Positions 7,435 to 16,046 of a DNA stretch of 20,321 bases are shown here, piece after piece; position 1 is the first letter of the stretch, and each line of letters starts with the position of its first letter. The notes beneath the pieces were generated by a model that did not search any database, was not told the DNA's origin, and saw only the letters and a list, made by a program, of their open reading frames with translations. The position numbers were made by a program, and so were the translations under genes. Location: contig CAKSJL010000027.1 of assembly GCA_934463345.1 (NCBI GenBank), positions 1 to 20,321 on the forward strand. Reading direction: 5' to 3'. This stretch comes from an uncultured Oscillospiraceae bacterium. GTDB taxonomy: Bacteria > Bacillota > Clostridia > Oscillospirales > Ruminococcaceae.

Positions 7435-8466
7435 ATGAACAACAGCAGGGCTGATAAAAAAAGTCGTGATGATGAACTTGAAAGAATACTGGCTGAAACA
7501 GCTAAAAATCCCTATGTACCGAAAAAGCCTGTCAGATCCTCACGTCCGTCCGGTACTGTCAGACGCCAGACGACGCAGACAGTTCAGAAGCCTCAGCCTG
7601 AAAAAATTCCGGAAAGACAACCTGTACAGAAACCGCAGAATTCAGCGCCTGTTTCCGGAATTGAGGAACTGAGCAGACGCACTGCTGACAGGATTGAGGA
7701 AATAAAACGTGCGAGGGCAAATCGTGAGGCGGAAATTTCTGATGAACATACAGCAGTCTTTGTTCGTCCGGAAAAAAATCAGCTGCCTCCGCAAAAACCT
7801 AAGAGAGAGCGTCCGGATGAGAATTCTGGAAGTAATGATTCCGGTATCTGGGATGATGATATAGATGTGCCTGTTAATTACAGAAACAGTACATCAGGAA
7901 TAACAGTAAACGATATTCTTGACATAGTTGAATCAATGATTGCGGTTATTCTTGTTATTTTGATGTTTTTTACCTATGTTCTGCGTTTTGCAGAGGTGGA
8001 CGGCGCATCAATGGAACCTACGCTTGAGGGAAACGACCGGATTATTGTCAGGTCTATAGGCTACACGCCAAAAAACGGTGATATTGTTGTTATTAACAAT
8101 GAAAAAACACATCTCCTTTCTGAAAACGGCAAGGTTGTTGAGGGAGAGGGACTTGAAAAGCTGATTGTAAAAAGAGTTATAGCTGTCGGCGGTCAGACAA
8201 TTGATATTGATTTTGAAAGTGGCACTGTGACAGTTGATGGAAAACAGCTTGACGAGAAATACATAAGCGAACCTACCACGAGGGATGAGTACGCTTTTGA
8301 ATATCCGCTTTCGATTCCGGATGGATATGTATTTGTAATGGGTGATAACCGCAATATTTCCAAAGACAGCAGACATCCTGAAATAGGTCTTGTTCCTGAA
8401 AAAAATGTTGTCGGAAAGGTTATCTGGAGATTTTATCCTTTTAAAGAATTTGGCGGTGTTGATTAA
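7435..8466 (+). CDS. lepB: Signal peptidase I paralogue with long cytoplasmic N-terminal extension
   Basis: A second type I signal peptidase of 343 aa. Residues 1-155 are a low-complexity hydrophilic extension rich in Pro, Gln, Arg, Lys and Glu (for example KPVRSSRPSGTVRRQ and RQPVQKPQ), predicted to be disordered and cytoplasmic. A single membrane segment follows (about 163-183), then the catalytic domain with VDGASMEPTL (Ser192), LIVKRVIAVGGQ (Lys246) and GYVFVMGDNRNISKDSR. The catalytic part is roughly half identical by eye to the preceding enzyme, so a tandem duplication is likely. ATG 7435 with AAGGGGTG (7421-7428) is preferred over the in-frame GTG 7426, which lies inside that site. The extension may localise the enzyme or bind cytoplasmic partners; that is inference. 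Confidence 0.94.
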   Translation: MNNSRADKKSRDDELERILAETAKNPYVPKKPVRSSRPSGTVRRQTTQTVQKPQPEKIPERQPVQKPQNSAPVSGIEELSRRTADRIEEIKRARANREAEISDEHTAVFVRPEKNQLPPQKPKRERPDENSGSNDSGIWDDDIDVPVNYRNSTSGITVNDILDIVESMIAVILVILMFFTYVLRFAEVDGASMEPTLEGNDRIIVRSIGYTPKNGDIVVINNEKTHLLSENGKVVEGEGLEKLIVKRVIAVGGQTIDIDFESGTVTVDGKQLDEKYISEPTTRDEYAFEYPLSIPDGYVFVMGDNRNISKDSRHPEIGLVPEKNVVGKVIWRFYPFKEFGGVD

Positions 8467-8482
8467 AAAGGAGGCTTAAAAT

Positions 8483-9352
8483 ATGGCTGAAATGGCTTCC
8501 ATACAATGGTTTCCGGGTCATATGACCAAAACCAGAAGAATGATACAGTCAAATCTGTCACTTGTTGACGGAGTTGTTGAGATACTTGATGCGAGAATAC
8601 CGCTTTCAAGCAGAAATCCTGAAATGGACAGACTTGTTAAAAACAAGCCAAGAATGCTCATTCTGAATAAAGCAGATATGGCAGATGATTCCGCAACGGC
8701 AAAATGGATCGATTTTTACAGATCAGCCGGGTTTACAGTAATAAAAGCTGACTGCAAGAGCGGAAACGGACTGAAGGCTTTTCTTCCGGCTGTAAAAAAC
8801 AGTATGCTCAAGGAGCTTATGGACAGACGCCGGGAAAAAGGAATAGAGGGCGCACCGCTCAGGCTTATGATTGTCGGGATTCCGAATGTCGGCAAATCAT
8901 CGTTTATAAACCGAATGTCAAAGTCTAAAAAAGCAAAGGTTGAGGACAGACCTGGTGTCACCAGAACAAAGCAGTGGATAAAGCTGGGGGATAATGTTGA
9001 AATGCTTGATATGCCTGGTGTGCTTTGGCCGAAATTTGAGGATCAGAATGTTGCACGAAAACTTGCTTTTACAGGCGCTGTAAAGGATGATATTCTTGAT
9101 ATTGAAGCGCTTGCAGCTTTTCTTCTTGAAAATCTTTCGGTTCACGACCCTAATGCATTGACTGACAGGTACAAAATAGAACCGAATGGTGAGGGCTTTG
9201 AAATGCTTGAAGCTCTTGGCAGAAAAAGAGGTATGCTGATATCCGGCGGAGAAGTTAATACAGAAAGAGCAGCTATAACACTTCTTGACGAGTACAGAAG
9301 CGGAAAGCTTGGAAAGATTACGCTTGAAATGCCAGAGGAGGAACAGCAATGA
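8483..9352 (+). CDS. rbgA: Ribosome biogenesis GTPase RbgA (YlqF)
   Basis: RbgA is a circularly permuted GTPase needed for a late step of 50S subunit assembly. The 289-aa protein begins with the family-typical QWFPGHM (8-14) and shows the permuted motif order: G4 NKAD (62-65), a G5-like CKSG (91-94), then G1 GIPNVGKS (132-139), the G2 threonine in GVTRTKQW (158-165) and G3 DMPG (176-179). The C-terminal helical RNA-binding part follows. ATG 8483 has an excellent AAGGAGG (8468-8474) 8 nt upstream and lies 16 bp after the second signal peptidase. Its stop overlaps the next start by 4 bases (ATGA), so rnhB is probably translationally coupled. Confidence 0.97.
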   Translation: MAEMASIQWFPGHMTKTRRMIQSNLSLVDGVVEILDARIPLSSRNPEMDRLVKNKPRMLILNKADMADDSATAKWIDFYRSAGFTVIKADCKSGNGLKAFLPAVKNSMLKELMDRRREKGIEGAPLRLMIVGIPNVGKSSFINRMSKSKKAKVEDRPGVTRTKQWIKLGDNVEMLDMPGVLWPKFEDQNVARKLAFTGAVKDDILDIEALAAFLLENLSVHDPNALTDRYKIEPNGEGFEMLEALGRKRGMLISGGEVNTERAAITLLDEYRSGKLGKITLEMPEEEQQ

Positions 9353-9960
9353 CAAGTTCGCTCTGGGAATATGATGATGCGGTAAGAAACAGCATTGGCT
9401 CACTCTTCTGTGGTGTTGACGAGGCAGGAAGAGGTCCGCTTGCTGGTGATGTTTATGCGGCGGCGGTCGTGCTTGATCCCGAAAACCCGATTGAAGGATT
9501 AAATGACAGTAAAAAACTTTCTGAAAAAAAACGTGAGCTGCTGTACAACGAGATATTGGAAAAGTCTGCTGACTATTGTATAGCAAGGGCAACCGTTGCA
9601 GAAATTGAGGAGATAAATATTCTTAATGCTGCAATGCTTGCCATGAGAAGAGCAGTTTTGGGACTGAAAAAAATTCCTGCGCTGGTTATTGCCGACGGAA
9701 ATAAAACGCCTGATGTTCCATGTGAGGTTAGAGCGCTTGTAAAAGGTGACGCTAACAGTGCATCAATTGCAGCTGCATCAATACTTGCAAAGGTTACAAG
9801 AGACAGGTATATGCTTGAAATGGCTGAAAGATATCCGCAGTATGGCTTTGAACGCCACAAAGGATACGGTACTAAGCTTCATCGTGAAAAAATACTTGAA
9901 CTCGGACCTTGTCCTGAACACAGGATGTCGTTTTTAAAGAAAATATATGAGAAAAAGTGA
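9349..9960 (+). CDS. rnhB: Ribonuclease HII
   Basis: RNase HII cuts the RNA strand of RNA-DNA hybrids and nicks at single ribonucleotides embedded in DNA. The 203-aa protein has normal length and carries the acidic metal-binding residues Asp24 and Glu25 in GVDEAGRGPLAG, Asp116 in VIADG and Asp152 in TRDRYM, with the helper segments LNDSKKLSEK and SIAAASILAKVTRD. It starts inside the end of rbgA (ATGA overlap), with GAGGAGG-like sequence just upstream in the rbgA end, and overlaps yraN by 14 bases. The rbgA-rnhB-yraN order is conserved in many Firmicutes, in line with a shared transcript. Confidence 0.97.
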   Translation: MTSSLWEYDDAVRNSIGSLFCGVDEAGRGPLAGDVYAAAVVLDPENPIEGLNDSKKLSEKKRELLYNEILEKSADYCIARATVAEIEEINILNAAMLAMRRAVLGLKKIPALVIADGNKTPDVPCEVRALVKGDANSASIAAASILAKVTRDRYMLEMAERYPQYGFERHKGYGTKLHREKILELGPCPEHRMSFLKKIYEKK

Positions 9961-10306
9961 ACTTGGAAACTCTGCTGAATCGTTTGCCTGCGATTACCTT
10001 GAAAGAAACGGATATCAGATTATCAGAAGAAATTTCAGGGTTTCCGGCGGAGAAATTGATATAATTGCTGTAAAGGACAACTTTGTCTGCTTTGTTGAAA
10101 TAAAGTTCCGCACCAATGGAAGCGGTCTTGAAACAGCGATTGACAGAAAAAAACAAAGGCGGATTGTAAAATCTGCTGAACAGTTTATCAGAAAGACAGG
10201 CTGTAAGCTTCAGCCCAGGTTTGATGCGGCTTTTGTAAGCGCATACGACGGGGAAAGCATGAGCCTTGAATATATTCCAAACGCCTTTGACGGCTTTGGC
10301 TTTTGA
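9947..10306 (+). CDS. yraN: YraN/UPF0102 family endonuclease-like protein
   Basis: The 119-aa protein matches the UPF0102 (YraN) family, which has a restriction-endonuclease-like PD-(D/E)XK fold and is often next to rnhB; its cellular role is not settled. Visible features are the N-terminal GNSAESFACDYLERNGY helix with the conserved Glu11, then GGEIDIIAV (Asp38), EIKFR (Glu51, Lys53) and a basic RKKQRRI segment, all in family order and spacing. The start at 9947 lies within the end of rnhB (14-base overlap), which fits translational coupling. Predicted cytosolic; nuclease or DNA-processing activity is an inference from fold. Confidence 0.95.
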   Translation: MRKSELGNSAESFACDYLERNGYQIIRRNFRVSGGEIDIIAVKDNFVCFVEIKFRTNGSGLETAIDRKKQRRIVKSAEQFIRKTGCKLQPRFDAAFVSAYDGESMSLEYIPNAFDGFGF

Positions 10307-10328
10307 AAAAATGCAAAGGGTGGTATTT

Positions 10329-11825
10329 ATGTATTATAAGAGTACAAGAAACAGCGACATTAAGGTTGACAGTGCCGTTGCAATAACGCAGGGAATATCT
10401 GCTGACGGCGGTCTGTTTGTACCTGAATCTATCCCGGAAATAACGCTTGACGAGATAAAATATCTTGCAGGTCTTAATTACTCATGCAGAGCAGCATACA
10501 TTTTCAAGAAATATCTGACTGACTTTACTGACGCTGAAATCCAGTATTGTACAGATAACGCATACAGCACAAAGAATTTTGAAACTGAAAACATAGCAGA
10601 AATTGCAGAACTTTTTGACGGAACATACATGCTTGAGCTGTGGCATGGTCCTACATGCGCATTCAAGGATATGGCGCTCCAGATACTTCCGTATTTCCTT
10701 ACAACATCTGCAAAGAAAATAAAACTTGACAAGAAGATAATAATTCTTGTTGCTACATCCGGAGATACCGGAAAGGCTGCGCTTGAGGGTTTCAAGGATG
10801 TTGAGGGAACACAGATTCTTGTATTCTACCCTGAGGACGGCGTAAGCCCGATGCAGAAAAGACAGATGACAACACAGTCTGGTTCAAATGTTGGTGTCTG
10901 CGCAGTAAAGGGCAATTTTGATGACTGCCAGAACGGTGTTAAGGCTATCTTTACTGACAAGGATGTAAAGGAAAAGATGAACGATGCCGGACTTATGTTC
11001 TCAAGCGCTAACTCAATTAACTGGGGCAGACTTGTTCCACAGATCGTTTACTATATTTCATCCTACGCTTCACTTGCTGAAAGCGGTGAAATTGCGCTTG
11101 GCGACAAGATAAATGTTGTTGTTCCGACAGGAAATTTCGGCAATATTCTTGCTGCTTACTATGCAAAGAAAATGGGGCTTCCTGTTAATAAGCTTATCTG
11201 TGCTTCAAATGTAAATAAGGTTCTGACTGATTTTATTGAAACAGGTATTTATGACAGAAACAGAGAATTCTTTGCAACATGTTCACCGTCAATGGACATT
11301 CTTATTTCAAGCAATCTTGAAAGACTCCTTTATATGCTGACTGGTCAGGATGATGCGCAGATCAGAGAATGGTTCGGCAGCCTTGCAGAAACCGGCAAGT
11401 ATGAGGTTTCAGATGCTGTTAAAAAGGTTCTGAAGGAAGAGTTCTTTGGTGGTTACTGCGATGATGCCCAGACAAAGGCAACTATCAAAGAGATTTATGA
11501 CAAGTATTCATATACCTGTGATACACACACAGCAGTTGCTGTCAAGGTTTATGAGGACTATAAGAAGGCTACAGGCGACACAACAAAGACTCTTATCGCT
11601 TCAACTGCCAGCCCTTACAAATTCAGTGCAAGTGTTCTTGAAGCAATCGAAGGAAAGAAGTCAGAGCTTGATGAGTACGATATGGTTGACAGACTTGCTG
11701 AGCTTTCAAAGCTTCCTGTTCCGTCAGCACTTGCAGACTTAAAGGGCAAGGAACGCAGATTCAAGGACTCTATCGAAAAATCAGACATGAATAATTATGT
11801 TCTGAAGGATTTCGGTCTTATCTGA
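10329..11825 (+). CDS. thrC: Threonine synthase
   Basis: Threonine synthase converts O-phospho-L-homoserine and water to L-threonine and phosphate using pyridoxal phosphate, the last step of threonine synthesis. The 498-aa protein shows the N-terminal ITQGISADGGLFVPE typical of the family, the PLP lysine Lys113 in HGPTCAFKDMALQ, a substrate and cofactor binding ATSGDTGKAALEGF segment, SSANSINWGRLVPQ, and the glycine-rich VVPTGNFGNILA. ATG 10329 is chosen because AAAGGGTGG (10315-10323) lies just upstream and homology starts at MYYKSTRN; a further upstream ATG (10266) would lie inside yraN. It begins 22 bp after yraN and overlaps the next gene by one base (TGATG). I see no T-box or other amino-acid leader in front of it. 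Confidence 0.97.
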   Translation: MYYKSTRNSDIKVDSAVAITQGISADGGLFVPESIPEITLDEIKYLAGLNYSCRAAYIFKKYLTDFTDAEIQYCTDNAYSTKNFETENIAEIAELFDGTYMLELWHGPTCAFKDMALQILPYFLTTSAKKIKLDKKIIILVATSGDTGKAALEGFKDVEGTQILVFYPEDGVSPMQKRQMTTQSGSNVGVCAVKGNFDDCQNGVKAIFTDKDVKEKMNDAGLMFSSANSINWGRLVPQIVYYISSYASLAESGEIALGDKINVVVPTGNFGNILAAYYAKKMGLPVNKLICASNVNKVLTDFIETGIYDRNREFFATCSPSMDILISSNLERLLYMLTGQDDAQIREWFGSLAETGKYEVSDAVKKVLKEEFFGGYCDDAQTKATIKEIYDKYSYTCDTHTAVAVKVYEDYKKATGDTTKTLIASTASPYKFSASVLEAIEGKKSELDEYDMVDRLAELSKLPVPSALADLKGKERRFKDSIEKSDMNNYVLKDFGLI

Positions 11826-12514
11826 TGTCACTATTTGCAATAGGCGATCTTCACCTCGCAATAAGCGTTCGCTCAAAGCCTATGGATATTTTTAGCGGAT
11901 GGGAAAACTATATGCAGCTTATGGAAGAGAACTGGAAAAAGCTTGTGTCAGAAAATGATACTATAGTTCTTGCAGGAGATATTTCATGGGCTATGAATTT
12001 AAAGGACGCTTATGAGGATTTCTGCTGGATTCATAATATGCCCGGAAAAAAGATAATTTTAAAGGGGAATCATGATTACTGGTGGAGTTCAAGGAAAAAG
12101 ATGGAGGATACTTTTTCAGCGTGGGGATTTGACAGTCTTGAGCTTTTACACAACAATTTTTTTGAATACGGTGAATATGCAGTCTGCGGTACAAGGGGCT
12201 GGGTAAATATGCCTGGTGAACCGGCTGATGTCAAGGTACTTGCACGAGAGGCAGGACGTCTTAACGCATCGATTGAACCGGCAGTCAGGGCAGGACTAAA
12301 GCCGCTTGTGTTTATGCATTATCCGCCGATTTACGGAAATAACGTGAATCTTGATATTCTTGATATTCTGTTCAAATACAACGTGAAGAACTGTTGGTAT
12401 GGTCATCTTCATGGCAAGGCAATCAAATATGCAGTGAACGGAGAGCGTGAGGGAATTGATTTTCGATTAATTTCTGGTGACTATGTACAGTTTTGTCCTG
12501 TAAAGATATTATAA
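11825..12514 (+). CDS. Calcineurin-like metallophosphoesterase
   Basis: The 229-aa protein carries the full calcineurin-like dimetal phosphoesterase motif set in order: GDLH (Asp8, His10), GDISWAM (Asp52), GNHD (Asn82, His83), a histidine in FMHYPP (about 165) and GHLHG (about 196). It belongs to a family of uncharacterised predicted phosphohydrolases common in Clostridia; the natural substrate is unknown. No signal peptide or membrane segment is seen, so it should be cytosolic. The start overlaps the thrC stop by one base (TGATG), implying translational re-initiation. It appears to be the last gene of the rplS-downstream operon, and a separate promoter for tig follows. Confidence 0.92.
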   Translation: MSLFAIGDLHLAISVRSKPMDIFSGWENYMQLMEENWKKLVSENDTIVLAGDISWAMNLKDAYEDFCWIHNMPGKKIILKGNHDYWWSSRKKMEDTFSAWGFDSLELLHNNFFEYGEYAVCGTRGWVNMPGEPADVKVLAREAGRLNASIEPAVRAGLKPLVFMHYPPIYGNNVNLDILDILFKYNVKNCWYGHLHGKAIKYAVNGEREGIDFRLISGDYVQFCPVKIL

Positions 12515-12557
12515 TTTGTGAAAAATGCAGAAGTGTAAAAAACAGAAAAATTTTGTG

Positions 12558-12586
12558 TAGAAAAATTGTTTACATTATGCTATAAT
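12558..12586 (+). promoter_or_regulatory. Extended -10 promoter for tig
   Basis: A perfect TATAAT (12581-12586) is directly preceded by TGC, making an extended -10 element. The -35 region 17 nt upstream (TAGAAA, 12558-12563) is weak, as often found with extended -10 promoters. Predicted start near 12593, about 35 nt before the tig start codon. Confidence 0.7.
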
Positions 12587-12627
12587 AGTAAAGGTATGCA
12601 CTTATAAATAAATGGAGGATATTAAAA

Positions 12628-13950
12628 ATGAGTTTGAAATCATCAACTAAGGTTGACGTAAATACACAGGAATTGGTTTTTACAGCAGATGCTGATACAT
12701 TTAATGCTGCTGTTGAGAAGGCTTATCAGCGCCAGAAGAAGAATATTCAGGTTCCTGGCTTCAGAAAGGGTAAGGCTTCAAAAAAGCTTGTTGAAAAGTA
12801 TTATGGAGAGGGCGTATTCTTTGAGGACGCTATCAACTCACTTATAAATGAAGAAATGCCGGACGCTATCAGAGAATCAGAGCTTGTTCTTGTTGATACT
12901 CCAAAGATTGAGGTTATCTCTGTTGACAAGGAAAATGGCGTTGAATACAAGGCAATCTGCATTACAAAGCCGGAAATTACAGTTCCTGAATATAAGGGAT
13001 TAAAAGCACCGAAAAAGGTCAAGGATATAACTGATGAGGATCTGAATGTTCAGATTGAACAGATCCGTCAGAGAAACGCAAGAATCGTTTCAGTCGATGA
13101 CAGACCGGCTCAGAATGATGACGAAGTAATTATCGACTTTGAAGGTTTTATGGACGGTGTTGCATTCGAGGGCGGAAAGGCTAACGATTTCCCGCTTAAA
13201 TTAGGCAGCGGTCAGTTTATCCCAGGCTTTGAGGATCAGATTGTTGGTCACTCGATCGGTGATGAATTTGATGTAAATGTTACATTCCCTGAAGATTATC
13301 AGATGGAGGAATATGCCGGAAAACCTGCAACATTTAAGGTTAAGCTTAACGGAATCAATATGACAGAGCTTCCTGAAATTGATGATGATCTTATTAAGGA
13401 TACAACTGAGTTCGACACAATGGAAGAGTGGAAGAACGATATCAGAACAAAGCTTGAGGCTCAGGCAGAATCAAGAGCGGCAGCTCAGTTTGAAAATTAC
13501 CTGATGCAGCACATTATTGATACAGCAGAGGGCGTTATCCCTAAGTGTATGTTTGACAGAAGAGTTGACCAGCTTATCAATGACTTTGAGAGAACATTAA
13601 AGCAGCAGAGCATGAGCGTTGAGATCTATCTCCAGTACACAGGCATGGATATGGATTCATTCAGAGAAACATTCCGTGACAGAGCAGAAAATGAAGTTAA
13701 GCTGAGACTTGCTCTTGAAAAGATTGCTGATCTTGAAAAACTTGAACCAACTGAAGAAGAAATTGACAATGGTCTTAAGGAATCAGCTGAATTTAACAAG
13801 GTTTCAGTTGAGGATCTCAAGAAGCTTATCGACATGGATGCTTATGTTACAGATCTTAAGGCTGTCAAGGCTGTTGAATTTGTCAAGGAAAATGCAGTAA
13901 TTGACAATACAATTGTTCCTGAAAAGGAAGCTGAAAAAACAGAAGAATAA
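12628..13950 (+). CDS. tig: Trigger factor
   Basis: Trigger factor is the ribosome-bound chaperone and peptidyl-prolyl isomerase that meets nascent chains at the exit tunnel. The 440-aa protein shows the ribosome-docking signature VPGFRKGKAS (Gly44-Phe45-Arg46-Lys47) in the N-terminal domain, an FKBP-type isomerase domain at about 160-245 (VIIDFEGFMDG, GSGQFIPGFEDQIVG, VTFPEDY), and the long helical C-terminal chaperone arms, ending in an acidic tail. ATG 12628 has GGAGG (12614-12618) 9 nt upstream. It has its own promoter and is followed by clpP and clpX, the usual tig-clpP-clpX arrangement that links folding and degradation of new proteins. Confidence 0.98.
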   Translation: MSLKSSTKVDVNTQELVFTADADTFNAAVEKAYQRQKKNIQVPGFRKGKASKKLVEKYYGEGVFFEDAINSLINEEMPDAIRESELVLVDTPKIEVISVDKENGVEYKAICITKPEITVPEYKGLKAPKKVKDITDEDLNVQIEQIRQRNARIVSVDDRPAQNDDEVIIDFEGFMDGVAFEGGKANDFPLKLGSGQFIPGFEDQIVGHSIGDEFDVNVTFPEDYQMEEYAGKPATFKVKLNGINMTELPEIDDDLIKDTTEFDTMEEWKNDIRTKLEAQAESRAAAQFENYLMQHIIDTAEGVIPKCMFDRRVDQLINDFERTLKQQSMSVEIYLQYTGMDMDSFRETFRDRAENEVKLRLALEKIADLEKLEPTEEEIDNGLKESAEFNKVSVEDLKKLIDMDAYVTDLKAVKAVEFVKENAVIDNTIVPEKEAEKTEE

Positions 13951-13958
13951 ATATTCGT

Positions 13959-14074
13959 GAATTGCTGACAGAGCAAACGCAATGTCAGCGTATTCTGAAT
14001 GAGATAAAGGCGAGCTGTCCTTGGTGGCAGCCGCATTTGTCATATAAGAAGTTTTTCCCGGCGGAATGACTTCT
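13959..14074 (+). promoter_or_regulatory. Hairpin-rich spacer between tig and clpP
   Basis: The 168-bp gap holds three consecutive hairpins: GCTGACA/TGTCAGC (13964-13970 with 13983-13989, extended by GAAT/ATTC); GCG-GCTG-CC with GG-CAGC-CGC (14010-14034, one-base bulges); and AGAAGT/ACTTCT (14047-14052 with 14069-14074) with an inner TTCC/GGAA. None is followed by a T-run, so they are not ordinary terminators. A weak promoter-like pair TTGGTG-16-TATAAG (14021-14048) overlaps them. I see neither a CtsR operator nor a CIRCE element. Possible roles are RNA processing, mRNA stability or a local promoter. Confidence 0.4.
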
Positions 14075-14118
14075 GAAAATATATAAAGAGGCGGTATGCC
14101 GTGAAAGGGAGAATAGAT

Positions 14119-14706
14119 ATGAGTTTGGTACCTTACGTTGTAGAACAGACAAGCCGTGGCGAGCGTTCCTATGATATTTTTTCAAGGCTGTTAAATGACA
14201 GAATCATAATGCTTTCCGAAGATGTAAATGATACAACAGCAAGTCTTGTTGTAGCTCAGCTGCTGTATCTTGAGAGCCAGGACCCTGAAAAGGATATCAG
14301 CCTTTACATTAACAGTCCAGGTGGTTCTGTAACTGCTGGCCTGGCTATTTATGACACAATGCAGTATATAAAATGTGATGTTTCAACAATCTGCATAGGA
14401 CTTGCTGCATCAATGGGTGCATTTTTACTTTCATCTGGTGCTAAGGGTAAAAGGCTTGCACTTCCGAATGCTGAAATAATGATTCATCAGCCATTAATTT
14501 CAGGTGGACTCCAGGGACAGGCAACAGATATTAAAATCAGAACTGAAAATCTTCTCAAAACCAAGGAAAGACTTAACAGAATACTGAGTGAAAACACTGG
14601 AAAAACCTATGACCAGATCTGCCTTGATACAGAAAGAGATAATTTCATGTCTGCTGATGAGGCGCAGGCATACGGTTTGGTTGACAAGGTAATAACCAAG
14701 AGATAA
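14119..14706 (+). CDS. clpP: ATP-dependent Clp protease proteolytic subunit
   Basis: ClpP is the barrel-shaped serine peptidase that degrades substrates fed by ClpX or other AAA+ unfoldases. The 195-aa protein has the complete catalytic triad: Ser98 in GLAASMGAF, His123 in MIHQP and Asp174 in [13 protein letters not shown], plus the [18 protein letters not shown] segment of the substrate groove. ATG 14119 with AAAGGGAGA (14104-14111) upstream is preferred; an in-frame GTG at 14101 lies before that site. The N-terminus shows a short [10 protein letters not shown] lead typical of self-processed Firmicutes ClpP. It is followed 17 bp later by clpX. Confidence 0.98.
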   Translation: MSLVPYVVEQTSRGERSYDIFSRLLNDRIIMLSEDVNDTTASLVVAQLLYLESQDPEKDISLYINSPGGSVTAGLAIYDTMQYIKCDVSTICIGLAASMGAFLLSSGAKGKRLALPNAEIMIHQPLISGGLQGQATDIKIRTENLLKTKERLNRILSENTGKTYDQICLDTERDNFMSADEAQAYGLVDKVITKR

Positions 14707-14723
14707 TTATTGGGAGAGTTTTT

Positions 14724-16004
14724 ATGTCTGAAAAACCAATTAAATTTTGTAATTTCTGTGGAAAAAGTGAAGATAAGGTTCAAAGTATCTTTACAGCCGG
14801 AACATCCAATATATGTGATGAATGCGTTGTATACTGTTATGAGCTTCTTATGGGACCTCTTGCAAAGACAAAACAAGGCAAAAAAAATCCGGATTCCAAA
14901 AGAAAACCGGACGGTACTAATATAAATCTTCTGACTCCGGCAGAGATTAAGGCAGTACTTGACGAATACGTTGTCGGACAGGATAAGGCAAAGGTTACAC
15001 TGGCTGTTTCTGTTTATAACCATTATAAGAGAATACTTAGTCAGGATGACGGGGAGGACGTTGAGATACAAAAGAGTAATGTCCTGCTGCTTGGACCGAC
15101 TGGTGTCGGAAAGACTTTCCTTGCGTCAACTCTTGCGAGAATTCTTGATGTTCCGTTTGCGATAGCTGATGCGACTACTATTACAGAAGCTGGTTATGTT
15201 GGCGATGACGTTGAAAATGTACTGCTAAGACTTATTCAGGCTGCCGATTTTAACATTGAAGCGGCAGAACGTGGTATTATATACATTGATGAAATTGATA
15301 AAATTGCCAGAAAGTCCGAAAATACTTCCTTGACTCGTGATGTAAGCGGTGAGGGAGTTCAGCAGGCACTGCTGAAAATTATTGAGGGAACTGTTTCGAA
15401 TGTTCCTCCTCAGGGCGGAAGAAAGCATCCTAATCAGGAATTTATACAGATAAACACCAAAAACATACTTTTTATTTGTGGTGGAGCTTTTGATGGCCTT
15501 GAAAAGTCGATTTTAAAACGTGTTAATTCATCTGCGATTGGATTTGGCGCTGAGGTTTCGTCCAAGAAGGAAATGTCAAAAAATATTTTCCATAAGGTTA
15601 TACCACAGGATCTTGTAAAGTTTGGTATTGTGCCTGAGCTTGTTGGTCGTTTGCCGGTTATAACAGTTTTGGATGAACTTGACGAAGATGCGCTTGTCAA
15701 TATTCTTACAGAGCCGAAAAATGCACTTTTAAGACAGTACAAGAAGCTGTTTGATTATGATAATATTGACCTTATTGTAGAAAAGGATGCTCTTGTGGAA
15801 ATTGCCAGAAAGGCTATTGCACAGAAAACTGGTGCAAGAGGTCTCAGAGCAATAATTGAGAATGTTTTGATGGAGTCAATGTTTGAAGCTCCTTCTAACC
15901 CTGATATCACCTCAATTACCATAACTGCGAAATGTATTACTGACGGCGAAAAACCGATTATTAAAACACGAAAAAATAAATCTGCGGCGAAAAACGTGGA
16001 ATAA
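14724..16004 (+). CDS. clpX: ATP-dependent Clp protease ATP-binding subunit ClpX
   Basis: ClpX is the AAA+ hexameric unfoldase that recognises tagged substrates and threads them into ClpP. The 426-aa protein has the N-terminal C4 zinc domain (Cys9, Cys12, Cys31, Cys34), Walker A GPTGVGKT (124-131), pore loop GYVG (157-160), Walker B IIYIDE (185-190), the RKH loop (233-235), the IGF loop (272-274) that docks onto ClpP, and a sensor-2 [10 protein letters not shown] near the C-terminus. ATG 14724 follows a GGGAG site (14711-14715). It directly follows clpP, so the two ClpXP parts are made together. It is closed by a symmetric terminator shared with the convergent glgA. Confidence 0.98.
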   Translation: MSEKPIKFCNFCGKSEDKVQSIFTAGTSNICDECVVYCYELLMGPLAKTKQGKKNPDSKRKPDGTNINLLTPAEIKAVLDEYVVGQDKAKVTLAVSVYNHYKRILSQDDGEDVEIQKSNVLLLGPTGVGKTFLASTLARILDVPFAIADATTITEAGYVGDDVENVLLRLIQAADFNIEAAERGIIYIDEIDKIARKSENTSLTRDVSGEGVQQALLKIIEGTVSNVPPQGGRKHPNQEFIQINTKNILFICGGAFDGLEKSILKRVNSSAIGFGAEVSSKKEMSKNIFHKVIPQDLVKFGIVPELVGRLPVITVLDELDEDALVNILTEPKNALLRQYKKLFDYDNIDLIVEKDALVEIARKAIAQKTGARGLRAIIENVLMESMFEAPSNPDITSITITAKCITDGEKPIIKTRKNKSAAKNVE

Positions 16005-16009
16005 AAATA

Positions 16010-16034
16010 TAGGGACGCTTTTAAAGCGTCCCTA
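16010..16034. terminator. Bidirectional terminator between clpX and glgA
   Basis: A perfect inverted repeat with 12-bp arms (16010-16021 and 16023-16034, core GGGACGCTTT/AAAGCGTCCC). A T-rich run follows it on the plus strand (16035-16045) and an A-rich run precedes it, which becomes U-rich in the minus-strand transcript. It can therefore end both convergent genes. Confidence 0.88.
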
Positions 16035-16046
16035 TTCGTTTTCTTA

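Noticed and set aside
7466..7672. A 68-aa alternative frame within the N-terminal extension of the second signal peptidase
   Set aside because: I considered that the long extension might be a separate gene or a frameshift. The signal peptidase frame is continuous and has the better ribosome binding site, so the alternative frame is a shadow.
8918..9592. A 224-aa minus-strand open frame across the rbgA-rnhB junction
   Set aside because: It lies fully opposite two certain genes, its translation is His/Cys/Phe-rich with no domain, and it has no ribosome binding site. It is a shadow of codon bias.
10200..10328. T-box or threonine attenuator before thrC
   Set aside because: The upstream bases code for the end of yraN and the 22-bp gap holds only the ribosome binding site; no T-box sequence or leader peptide is possible there.
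14119..16004. Second frame inside clpX start (14710-14925) and other small frames in the Clp region
   Set aside because: They overlap ClpP/ClpX coding sequence with clear motifs and have no independent support.
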